64,000 bases of DNA, taken from the NCBI GenBank assembly GCA_003166955.1, contig PMUI01000085.1:61220-125219 (forward strand). Direction: 5' to 3'. The translations under genes and the position numbers were made by a program. This stretch comes from Acidobacterium sp. (GTDB lineage: Bacteria; Acidobacteriota; Terriglobia; Terriglobales; Acidobacteriaceae). The notes below the pieces were generated by a model. It made no database searches, was not told the origin of the DNA, and saw only the letters and a list, made by a program, of their open reading frames with translations. Positions 46,593-53,767 of this stretch are shown piece by piece; within the stretch, counting starts at the first letter, position 1; each line of letters begins with the position of its first letter.

Positions 46593-47227
46593 GCGCGAGC
46601 CTCTTCCTGAACGGCGCGGATTCGTTCGCTGGCGAATTGGCGCGTCGGGCAGGAGGGTGAACCGCAAAGCTGGCGATGGGCCAACTCGTGCAGGAGCAAA
46701 TTGCGGGCTTCTCCGGCGGGCGTGGCGGCACGGACGTCGCGGCGGAGAGGGCCGAGTACGGCGAGCCAGGGAGCGAGGTCGGCGGGAAGCTGGGCGTCGA
46801 TTTCGCGGCGGAGACGCTGCGCGAGAGTGGGGCTTTCACCTGCGGTCGAGATGGCGATCTGCAGATCGCCGCGGGAGACGACGGATCCAAAGTAGAAGTC
46901 GCAGTTGGGCGGGTCGTCGACGGCGTTGCAAAGGATGTTGCGTCGCAGAGCTTCTTCGTAGACGGCGTGGTTTACGCCGGATGCGTTGGTGGCGGCGATG
47001 ACGAGGAAGGCGCCGTCAAGGTCTGAGGGTTCGAAGACGCGCTGATGCCAGGTGAGGGCGTTCTGCGCCGCAAGGGCGCGAACCTGGGGGATCGCGGCGG
47101 GGGCGACGACGGTGATCGCGGCTCCGGCAGCGAGCAGGCTCTCGATTTTGGCCAGGGCTACGGTACCGGCGCCAACGACGAGGCACGGGCGGCGGTCGAG
47201 ACGGAGGAAGACAGGCAGCAGGGTCAT
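46589..47227 (-). CDS. Precorrin-2 dehydrogenase / siroheme synthase N-domain
   Basis: A 212-residue Met8/CysG N-terminal-type protein that oxidises precorrin-2 to sirohydrochlorin and may insert iron. The Rossmann motif is CLVVGAGTVALAKIESLL; CNAVDDPPNCDFYFGSVV and ISTAGESPTLAQRLRREI follow. In E. coli these activities and SUMT are one protein; here they are separate adjacent genes. AAGGAGA precedes the start at 47227, 10 bp after the reductase stop. Confidence 0.93.
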   Translation of the reverse strand: MTLLPVFLRLDRRPCLVVGAGTVALAKIESLLAAGAAITVVAPAAIPQVRALAAQNALTWHQRVFEPSDLDGAFLVIAATNASGVNHAVYEEALRRNILCNAVDDPPNCDFYFGSVVSRGDLQIAISTAGESPTLAQRLRREIDAQLPADLAPWLAVLGPLRRDVRAATPAGEARNLLLHELAHRQLCGSPSCPTRQFASERIRAVQEEARA

Positions 47228-47237
47228 CGAAGTCTCC

Positions 47238-48965
47238 TTAGCCCGCCAGCTCGAGAGGAACGCGGCCGCTGGGCAGGTCACGCTCGACGGGAATCAATTC
47301 TTCGCCGGCTAAGGCGGCGCGCAGATCGGCGTCGCTATTGCGAGCGAACCAGGCGCGCAGATTCTCTCGAGGATCGCGTTCGGCGAGATATTTGCGCAGG
47401 AGGCGCTCGATGGCTTCGGGCACAAGAGGCGCGGGGGTGCGGAAGCCGACGGGACGAGCGGTGGCTGCGTGCTGGCCGACCGAGCCGCCGAGGCAGAAGT
47501 AATAAGCGTCGGTCAGGTGGCCTTCGTGTTTGACCTTCTTGCCTTCGAGTCCGATGTCGGCGATCCAGTGCTGGCCGCAGCTATTGGGGCAGCCGGTGAC
47601 GTGGAGGCGGAGCTGCTGGTCGAACTGGGGCAAGCGCTCTTCCATCTCGTCGACGAGCCAGCGCAGGAAGCCCTTGGTTTCGGTGATGGCGAGCTTGCAG
47701 AATTCTGTGCCGGTGCACGCGATGCCGCCGCGCCAGAAAGCCGAACCCTCCACGTGAAGGCCGAGCTGCTCGAGTTCACCGGCGAATTCGCCGGCGCGTG
47801 CTGTTGGGATGTTGAGGAAGAGCAGGTTCTGCATGACGGTGAGGCGGAGGGCAGTACCGTTCTCTGCCGCGGCGCCGGAGCCGAAGCGCTCGGCGAGGTC
47901 GGCTGCCGCGGCGAGCTGGTCGCCGGTGAGGCGTCCGCGCAGGACGCTGGCGCCGACGTAGCTGAGGCCGAACTGCTTTTGTGGATGTATGCCGGAGTGG
48001 TCGCGCAGGATGTCGTCGGGGACGGTTTCGTCGACGGCGGGATCTAATTTGTCACCGATTCGGTTCTGAATCTCGTCGAGGAAACGGCCGGCGGTCCAGC
48101 CTTCTTTCATGAAGAGGTACTTGAGGCGGGCTCGGTCGCGGCTTTCGCGCAGGCCCTGCTGGTCGCGGAAGATTTCGGCGATGGCGCGGACCACGGCCGG
48201 AGCCTGATTGGGGCGGACGAAGGCGTTGAGGCGGACGCCGAGATGGGGCTCATTGGAGAGGCCGCCGCCGACGCGGACGGAATAGCCGACTTGGGAATCG
48301 GGTTCAGGGCCGCGGCGGATCGCGGTGAGGCCGATGTCGTTGATCTCGGGATACGAGCACCAGACGGCGCAGCCGGTGATGGAGATTTTGAACTTGCGCG
48401 GCAGATTGTAGAAGTCGTTGTTGGCCTGCAGTGCGCGCGAGACTTCGATGGCGAGCGGCGAGGCGTCGATGATTTCGTCGTGCGCGATGCCGGCCAGAGG
48501 GCAGCCGGTGACGTTGCGGACGACGTCGCCGCAGGCGCCTTTTGGCGAGAGGCCGACGGCGTCGAGTGCTTCCATAACCTCGGGGATCGATTCGATGGTG
48601 AGCCAGTGAAACTGGATGTTCTGGCGCACGGTGATGTCGGCGAGGTTGCGGCCGTGGCGGCGCGCGATGCCGGCGAGGGCGCGGGCCTGATCGGCGCGGA
48701 GGATGCCGTTGGGGATGCCGACGCGCATCATGAAGTAGTCGGTGGCTTTGCCTTCGCCGCCTGAGCCGCCGGTGACGCCAACGCCGTCGCCCTGGGTGTA
48801 GATGCCCCACCAGCGGAAGTACGTGCTCCACTCGGCGGGGATGGAGGATCGGCCGTTGCGCGCGAAGGAGCGGATTTCTTCGATCGAGCCCCAGGGATTT
48901 TTCTCGTGCTTGAGCCGTTCTGCTCGCTGAGCTTTGGTTTCTTTGACTGCGGAGGGTTCCGCCAT
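47238..48965 (-). CDS. Ferredoxin-type sulfite (or nitrite) reductase
   Basis: A 575-residue siroheme/[4Fe-4S] reductase. Two ferrite-like half domains alternate with siroheme domains. The cluster Cys are in CTGTEFCKLA and HVTGCPNSCGQ. The N-terminal half has TVRQNIQFHWL and VVRNVTGCPLAG. It reduces sulfite to sulfide, or nitrite to ammonia, by six electrons. Sequence alone does not separate the two, but the Cys-rich leader ORF upstream favours sulfite. GGAGAG precedes the ATG. Genes for siroheme synthesis follow in the same operon. Confidence 0.9.
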   Translation of the reverse strand: MAEPSAVKETKAQRAERLKHEKNPWGSIEEIRSFARNGRSSIPAEWSTYFRWWGIYTQGDGVGVTGGSGGEGKATDYFMMRVGIPNGILRADQARALAGIARRHGRNLADITVRQNIQFHWLTIESIPEVMEALDAVGLSPKGACGDVVRNVTGCPLAGIAHDEIIDASPLAIEVSRALQANNDFYNLPRKFKISITGCAVWCSYPEINDIGLTAIRRGPEPDSQVGYSVRVGGGLSNEPHLGVRLNAFVRPNQAPAVVRAIAEIFRDQQGLRESRDRARLKYLFMKEGWTAGRFLDEIQNRIGDKLDPAVDETVPDDILRDHSGIHPQKQFGLSYVGASVLRGRLTGDQLAAAADLAERFGSGAAAENGTALRLTVMQNLLFLNIPTARAGEFAGELEQLGLHVEGSAFWRGGIACTGTEFCKLAITETKGFLRWLVDEMEERLPQFDQQLRLHVTGCPNSCGQHWIADIGLEGKKVKHEGHLTDAYYFCLGGSVGQHAATARPVGFRTPAPLVPEAIERLLRKYLAERDPRENLRAWFARNSDADLRAALAGEELIPVERDLPSGRVPLELAG

Positions 48966-48995
48966 TGATTCTCTCCGAAAAGATTGAGGGCAAAT

Positions 48996-49030
48996 AAAAA
49001 ACCCGCGTCAGCGGATAGCTGAAGCGCGGG
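48996..49030 (-). terminator. Intrinsic terminator in the reductase leader (attenuator)
   Basis: On the minus strand, CCCGCG pairs with CGCGGG and TCAGC with GCTGA (two-base bulge, five-base loop), followed by T6 and ATTTG. It lies between the leader ORF stop and the reductase start, so it would end transcription before the operon unless an alternative fold forms. Confidence 0.88.
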
Positions 49031-49057
49031 AGTTATGGGTGATTTTAGGCTAGAGGC

Positions 49058-49126
49058 TCATCCACAAGTCCGGCGCGGCGCACAACAACAAGCGCAACAA
49101 GCAACCGGATTGAAGCAGACTGCCAT
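49058..49126 (-). CDS. Cysteine-rich leader peptide of the reductase operon
   Basis: A 22-codon ORF on the minus strand, read directly from the sequence. Seven codons are Cys (residues 4, 10, 11, 13, 14, 15 and 21), including the run ACCACCCA. Five of them are clustered in six positions. The stop is 27 nt before the terminator hairpin. The ATG lies 7 bp after a -10 box, so it is probably translated from a leaderless transcript. The layout matches leader peptides of trp/his-type attenuators: ribosome stalling at Cys codons when charged tRNA-Cys is scarce would favour an antiterminator and allow transcription of the reductase genes. The antiterminator partner could not be fixed by eye; TCCGG/CCGGA flanking the Cys run is one candidate stem. 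Confidence 0.75.
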   Translation of the reverse strand: MAVCFNPVACCACCCAPRRTCG

Positions 49127-49133
49127 GAGTCCA

Positions 49134-49163
49134 ATGCTACGGGAGCGGACCTGGAGGGGTCAA
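49134..49163 (-). promoter_or_regulatory. Promoter of the reductase operon
   Basis: On the minus strand, TTGACC (-35, 49163-49158) is 18 bp from TAGCAT (-10, 49139-49134). The predicted transcription start falls at or next to the leader ATG at 49126. Confidence 0.6.
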
Positions 49164-49204
49164 GTCGGAGAGCGGCGAGGGGAGACAGTGGACAGAAGCA
49201 ATCG

Positions 49205-49729
49205 TCATGATGCGCGGCCGGTTTTGGTGAGTTCGCGATAGAAGCCGAGGTCCTGCTCGGTCAGCATTTTGGTGACGTAGGCGATCTGGCCGTAGTGCAG
49301 GCCGAAGTGTTCGACGACCTGGTAAACGGCGTCGAGGCCGTGGACGTGGTAGCCCTGGATTTCGTAAGGCGCGACGAGGTCGGCTTCGGTGAGGCGGTCG
49401 AGAACGAGGGCGGCCTCGTTGATGGTTGCGCCGAGTTTCTCGAGGAGGGCGGCGCGAGAGAGGTTGCCGGCTGCTGCGAATTCGGCGGGGCGGTCGCGAT
49501 TGTCTTCGTTCTTATTGAAGGAATCGACGAGCCACTGGCGGACGTTGCCGTTGAGATGGAGGACGAGATTGCCGATAGAGTTCGAGGAGGGGTTGGGACG
49601 CCACCAAATCTGCTCGTCTGTGAGGGACTCGACGCAATGACGGAGGCGCGGCCAGAACTGATGGAGGAGCTTGTCGCGGGAGAAGGCGATGAAGAGGTGG
49701 GTGGATGAGAGCTGGACCTGCGCGGACAT
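49205..49729 (-). CDS. DinB-superfamily protein
   Basis: A 174-residue helical protein of the DinB/YfiT-like four-helix bundle. The metal-site-type His residues are seen in NLVLHLNGNVRQW and VEHFGLHYGQIAYVTKML. The N-terminal DEQIWWRPNPSSNSIGN stretch is typical. Family members are thiol or glutathione-type transferases or metal hydrolases; the exact reaction is unknown. It ends 42 bp upstream of the reductase promoter on the same strand. Confidence 0.88.
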   Translation of the reverse strand: MSAQVQLSSTHLFIAFSRDKLLHQFWPRLRHCVESLTDEQIWWRPNPSSNSIGNLVLHLNGNVRQWLVDSFNKNEDNRDRPAEFAAAGNLSRAALLEKLGATINEAALVLDRLTEADLVAPYEIQGYHVHGLDAVYQVVEHFGLHYGQIAYVTKMLTEQDLGFYRELTKTGRAS

Positions 49730-49858
49730 GGATGGAAGCCTCTGGAGCGAGGGTCAGGCTGGCGACGGCGGGATGTCAAGGGGACCGCGGACAGCGGTCC
49801 GGGAGGAGGGGCATTTCGTTGTGAGTCGTTGGGTTGGGCTACGATGCATCCAGGGAAT

Positions 49859-50087
49859 ATGCGTGCTGCTTCGACAAGCGAAATCACATTTGAAGTGCAC
49901 GAGGATGAGGTGGACGGCGGCTACACGGCCGTCCCTCTGGGTTATGGCATTCACACCCAGGCGGATTCCGTCGAAGAACTGCGCGCAAAGGGTGAAGGAA
50001 GCAGTGAGTTGCTACTTCGACGAGACGATGCAGGCTCCGAAGATTATCCGGCTGCACTTCGTTCGGGATGAAGTTCTGGTCCAGTGA
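49859..50087 (+). pseudogene. hicB-like antitoxin, frameshifted
   Basis: The first frame reads a HicB-like fold (ITFEVHEDEVDGGYTAVPLG, then SVEELRAK) and then loses sense. One base later, the second frame continues with VKEAVSCYFDE and PKIIRLHFVRDEVL, the expected HicB C-terminus. A single extra G in the run at about 49990 explains the shift. The stop overlaps the GTG of the hicA remnant (GTGA). Confidence 0.75.
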
Positions 50088-50423
50088 AGCTGCCGCGGGA
50101 CATCGATGGGGCTCGTCTGGTGAAGGCGGAGTTGAACCTGTGCTTTTTTCCCAAAAAGGCACAAGACAGTACTTTCGGAGTGAACCCAGGTCGATTCGTG
50201 TTGACGTTTGGGCAGCAGGGGATTCTGCTTCTTGCTGTGGGGTGAACCTGGCCGTCTCCGCAGTGGGGGCTGTGGTGTTTTTCCCGCAAGCTGATGAGAC
50301 GGCGGGCGCTGCGGGTTCCCGGTTATCAGCCGACCCGGCAAAAGGGCCTCCCACATGCGCGTCACGACGCAACCTGATGGTGAGATGACGGTAGACGAGC
50401 TTCTGCAGAGGTTTGCGTTGTAA
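50084..50423 (+). pseudogene. hicA-like toxin, broken by an insertion and an internal deletion
   Basis: The GTG at 50084 begins KLPRDIDGARLVKA, the usual HicA N-terminus. The expected continuation, ALRVPGYQPTRQKG, appears only at about 50306. Then a one-base shift leads to SHMRVTTQPDGE, and the HH-containing core is missing before VDELLQRFAL and the stop at 50421. The catalytic His lies in the intact SHMR part, but the frame is destroyed. Confidence 0.72.
50129..50305. mobile_element. Non-coding insert of about 177 bp in the hicA remnant
   Basis: The insert separates two halves of a HicA reading frame. It contains a strong hairpin (TGTGCTTTTT / AAAAAGGCACA) near its left end and three related copies of GGAGTGAACC-like sequence at about 50127, 50179 and 50240. 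GGCG occurs at both edges. No terminal inverted repeats were found, so the origin (MITE-like or rearrangement) is open. Confidence 0.45.
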
Positions 50424-50522
50424 GCGCCACAGGCATTCGTTGAAGGCGGTTTGGGCCGGTGGCATTGCTGCCGGCCGGCCCGAATGTGACGCTACGATCC
50501 GCAGTTGGTGCGGTTCGATGAG

Positions 50523-51869
50523 CTAGGTTGCGGAGGAATCGTCGTCGACTGCGGTGTCGTCTGCCGGGGCTTCCTCTGCGGGAGCGTCATCCACCGGAGC
50601 CTCTTCTGCAGGAGCCTCCTCCGCCGGAGCATCATCGACCGGGGTATCGGTGGAGACTTCCGAGGAGGGATCGGTCTGGGCTAACTCGTCGCCGTGTTCG
50701 CCCGCTTCTCCGGCAGTGTCGGCTTCTCCCTGTGCGGTGTCCGCGGCCGCCGAGTAGATCGCGGCGTCGTCCGGATTCCCGGAGTCAGCGTAACTCTGAG
50801 CCGTCGCCGCGTTCTGATCGGCGGTTTGCTGATCCCAGTTAGCCCAGCTTTCGTTCTGGGTTTCGTCATAGGCGGTGCCGGAGTGGTCGGTGCCGCCGGC
50901 ATTGTCATCCGCGCTCTGGGTGGTGGTTTCGGCTTGCCAGGCATCGTTCTCAGCGGTTGCGTAATCGCCCGAGGCGGCGGCCTGTCCCTCTGCCGTTTCG
51001 TCCTGCTGGGCTGTTGCCTGCTGGTCCGCAGCGGCGCCCAGCTGGGTGGAGTCGGAGCCGTCGAGCATGCTGGTGTCGCCCGCCTGGCCGGCCTCGGTTT
51101 CCGCCTGGGCGCGATCTTCCGACGCCGTCGCGTAGTCGCCCGAAGCGACGGCGGCGTCGGCCGACTGCTGATCGGAGGTCGCTGAAGCGGCAGCGGCAGC
51201 AGCGTCGGGGTCGACGGAATCGGTCGCCGGAGCATCGGGATCGGCGCTGCCCACTGTGGTGGTGGGATCCGTCCCCGTAGTGTCGGTCGAGCTGGTGTCG
51301 GTGGAGGAGATGGTCCCGGTATCCGTGGGGTCGGCAGTGCCAACTTCGCCGGTTGTAGGGGCGTCGGTTCCTGGGTCCGCGTAACCTGTTGGGTCATCGG
51401 TGCCGGTCGCCGTTGCGGTTCCGTCGCCGTAGCCGGTCCCGGTTCCGTCCCCGTAGCCGGTTCCGTCGGTGCCGGAGGCTGTACCCGGATCGGCGAAGCC
51501 TACTGGCCCATCGGATCCGGACCCGGTTTCGTCTCCAGTTCCGGTTCCGTCACCCGATCCAGTTCCGGTTCCGTCGCTGTAGCCGGTTGCGGTTCCATCC
51601 GAGGACCCTGTGCCGTCGCCTGTGCCGTCGGTGGCGGTGATATCGCTGGCGGGTTCGACGATGACGACTTCTTCGACCACACCTTCGGCAGTTGCGGCCG
51701 AGCCGGTGGCGGTACCGTTACTACCGATCGGATCGAGGATGACGTCAATGATTTCTTCCGTCACCGATCCGGAGCCCGAGGAACTGGTGGAGTCGCCGGA
51801 GATCGCGGCCGCGGTGGAGGCGTCCTCGGGAACAATGACTTCGATCACATTCGTGTTGTCGTCTGGCAT
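50523..51869 (-). CDS. Acidic low-complexity (disordered) protein
   Basis: A 448-residue protein made almost wholly of Asp, Thr, Gly, Ala, Ser and Glu. The N-terminal part (about 1-80) has a few hydrophobic segments (NVIEVIVPED, EEIIDVILDPIG, EEVVIVEPAS). Residues about 80-190 are GTGYGDGT-type repeats. About 210-390 is Ala/Gln/Thr/Asp-rich with repeated ASGDYATAE, suggesting weak coiled or TPR-like turns. The tail is APAEEAPxDD repeats. It has no signal peptide or anchor. It lies 30 bp downstream of the zinc-ribbon M48-like gene on the same strand, so the two form a likely operon. The function is unknown; codon use is ordinary. Confidence 0.75.
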   Translation of the reverse strand: MPDDNTNVIEVIVPEDASTAAAISGDSTSSSGSGSVTEEIIDVILDPIGSNGTATGSAATAEGVVEEVVIVEPASDITATDGTGDGTGSSDGTATGYSDGTGTGSGDGTGTGDETGSGSDGPVGFADPGTASGTDGTGYGDGTGTGYGDGTATATGTDDPTGYADPGTDAPTTGEVGTADPTDTGTISSTDTSSTDTTGTDPTTTVGSADPDAPATDSVDPDAAAAAASATSDQQSADAAVASGDYATASEDRAQAETEAGQAGDTSMLDGSDSTQLGAAADQQATAQQDETAEGQAAASGDYATAENDAWQAETTTQSADDNAGGTDHSGTAYDETQNESWANWDQQTADQNAATAQSYADSGNPDDAAIYSAAADTAQGEADTAGEAGEHGDELAQTDPSSEVSTDTPVDDAPAEEAPAEEAPVDDAPAEEAPADDTAVDDDSSAT

Positions 51870-51899
51870 GGCTCAACCTCGCTTGATGTGGTCACCCAA

Positions 51900-53429
51900 T
51901 CACTTGCCGGCAGCGGAGGCCGCCGGTGGCTGGGCTACAGATTTTGTTGGCGCGCCCGCGGGGGCCGGGGAGGGAGCAGCCGGCCTGGGGCGCAACGTCA
52001 TAATGTTCTGGCATTGAGGACAACGGATGTTCAATGAAGATTTACCGCGCAAGACGGCGAGCGGAACCCGCATGGCGGCCTGACATTTGTTGCAAACCAC
52101 GCGAATGGAGTCGGCGGGCGGTGGCGGCGGGGCGGCTGCTTTAGCCGGGGCATGCGTCGCAGGGCGTGGGGGCGGAGCGGGTTGCGGAAGAGGGGCGAAC
52201 TGTTTGCGGGCGGCCTGGATACTCTGGCCCCATTGCATGAGGTTCGGCTCGCGGCCTGCCTGGCCGAGCAACCGGAGGCGGCGGGTGGTGTACATGGAGG
52301 AGGAGGTGGTCATTTCGGAAAGACGTGTCATGCTGTCATTGCTGGCGTCTTCCTGCTTCATCCATTCTTCGATGTTGACCTGCTTGAGGAGGCGGGCCGA
52401 TTTAATGGCCCAGGCCAGGAGAACGCGACGGGCGAGGCCTTCGTCCCCGACAGCGAGCAGGCCGGCGCGGTCCGCGGTGATTTCAGATTGACGGGCCCAG
52501 GCCATGAGGGGCATATCGACCGCGCCTTCCACCAGCTTGGTAGGACTCAGGACGCCCATGATTCCCTGAGAGAGGGGGCCGGTGTGGGTGCCGTCGCCGC
52601 CGGTGAGGAAACGGGTAGCAGTCTTGAAAAGAGCGTGGCCGGCGCTGCAGTGTCCCATCTCACGGGCCAGCACGAAGAGCAGTTCTTCGTTCTGGAAGTT
52701 ATTGAGGATGGCTGTGCCGAGGACGATGAAGGCGCTGTTATCGGAGCCGAAGGTGTAGGTATTCCACTGTTGATCGCCGGAGATGTAGACGTCGGGCATG
52801 GCGGACAAGCCAAGAATGCGGGCGGCAAGAACGGCGAGCCTCCACACATCGGGCAACTGCCGAGGGCCGAGGCGGATGCCGTTGAAGGTCGATTCGATCC
52901 AGGGGCGGCCCACTTTTTCGGAGATGGAGCGAAGGGCAGAGTGGAGCGCGGTGATCTTTTGCAGCTTGGCCATCGCCTGGCCGTCCTGGGCCCACAGAAA
53001 GACGGAGCGATCCAGATGGTAGCCGGGAAACAGGGGACGCAGCCAGCCACATCCTGAGCAGATGACCTCGGCTGCGGCGAGGCGAGCGCCGCTGCCGCCG
53101 CAGACGTTGCATACCGGAGCCGGCTGGGGCAACGGCATGGAGGGCGCAAGGGGCTGGGCGAAGGGCGCGGGGGCGGATGCCGCATTGGGTGTCGGCACGT
53201 GGGGACTGGGCGTCGAGACGGATGCCGCGGGAGGCTGCATGAAGGATGGCACGGCGGGCGAAGGCTGGGCAGGCGACGGTTGGGCAGAAACCGGGGTTGC
53301 TGCCACGGGAGATGCCTGGCCCGCCGGGGGCATCACGAGCTGGGTCCCACAAAATTTACAGAATCGCGACCCCGGCGTCCCGGCACCGTGTCCCTGCGGA
53401 CAGACGGGGGCTACAGCGGTGGTGGCCAT
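51900..53429 (-). CDS. Zinc-ribbon protein with degenerate M48 peptidase domain
   Basis: A 509-residue protein. A zinc ribbon at the N-terminus (CPQGHG..CKFCG, about 10-28) is followed by a Pro/Ala/Ser linker. A second Cys pair set (CNVCGGSG..CSGCGW, about 105-125) precedes an M48-like peptidase region (about 140-390). There the family motif HExxH reads REMGH (about 254-258), followed by CSAGH. A C-terminal zinc ribbon (CNKCQA..CPQCQ, about 445-475) ends it. With Arg for the first His, the usual zinc site is incomplete, so catalysis is doubtful. No clear transmembrane segment or signal peptide was seen. It is upstream of the acidic protein. Confidence 0.8.
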   Translation of the reverse strand: MATTAVAPVCPQGHGAGTPGSRFCKFCGTQLVMPPAGQASPVAATPVSAQPSPAQPSPAVPSFMQPPAASVSTPSPHVPTPNAASAPAPFAQPLAPSMPLPQPAPVCNVCGGSGARLAAAEVICSGCGWLRPLFPGYHLDRSVFLWAQDGQAMAKLQKITALHSALRSISEKVGRPWIESTFNGIRLGPRQLPDVWRLAVLAARILGLSAMPDVYISGDQQWNTYTFGSDNSAFIVLGTAILNNFQNEELLFVLAREMGHCSAGHALFKTATRFLTGGDGTHTGPLSQGIMGVLSPTKLVEGAVDMPLMAWARQSEITADRAGLLAVGDEGLARRVLLAWAIKSARLLKQVNIEEWMKQEDASNDSMTRLSEMTTSSSMYTTRRLRLLGQAGREPNLMQWGQSIQAARKQFAPLPQPAPPPRPATHAPAKAAAPPPPPADSIRVVCNKCQAAMRVPLAVLRGKSSLNIRCPQCQNIMTLRPRPAAPSPAPAGAPTKSVAQPPAASAAGK

Positions 53430-53767
53430 CAGGCCTCCTCAGTGTTCGCACCCCAGCCCTGCAGTGAGCGAGCGACTGGCTCCCCCGAGTTTGAATATCC
53501 ATCTCAGGAAGTAAACAACAGTCGCAGCAAGCAGTACTCTAACCGGTTTTTTTCGGATCGCGACAAAAATGTTGTGCGATATTTTGAACTCTACTAATCG
53601 GTACTGTGCGTAACCATTTCTCTGGGTACGCCAGGAAGATGGCTGTCTCGATTGTGGTCACATCGAACGGCAAGTCCATCGTCTTTGCCGCTCGGAAGTA
53701 TCCGACGGTCAGGGTCCGGCTACGCTGTTGTCGATTATCGGGTTTTCGTCGATATTGCGAGGGATTT
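53430..53767. other. intergenic, no gene recognised
   Basis: This lies between two minus-strand genes. It should contain the promoter of the M48-like gene. No repeat, RNA or terminator was clear. Confidence 0.5.
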
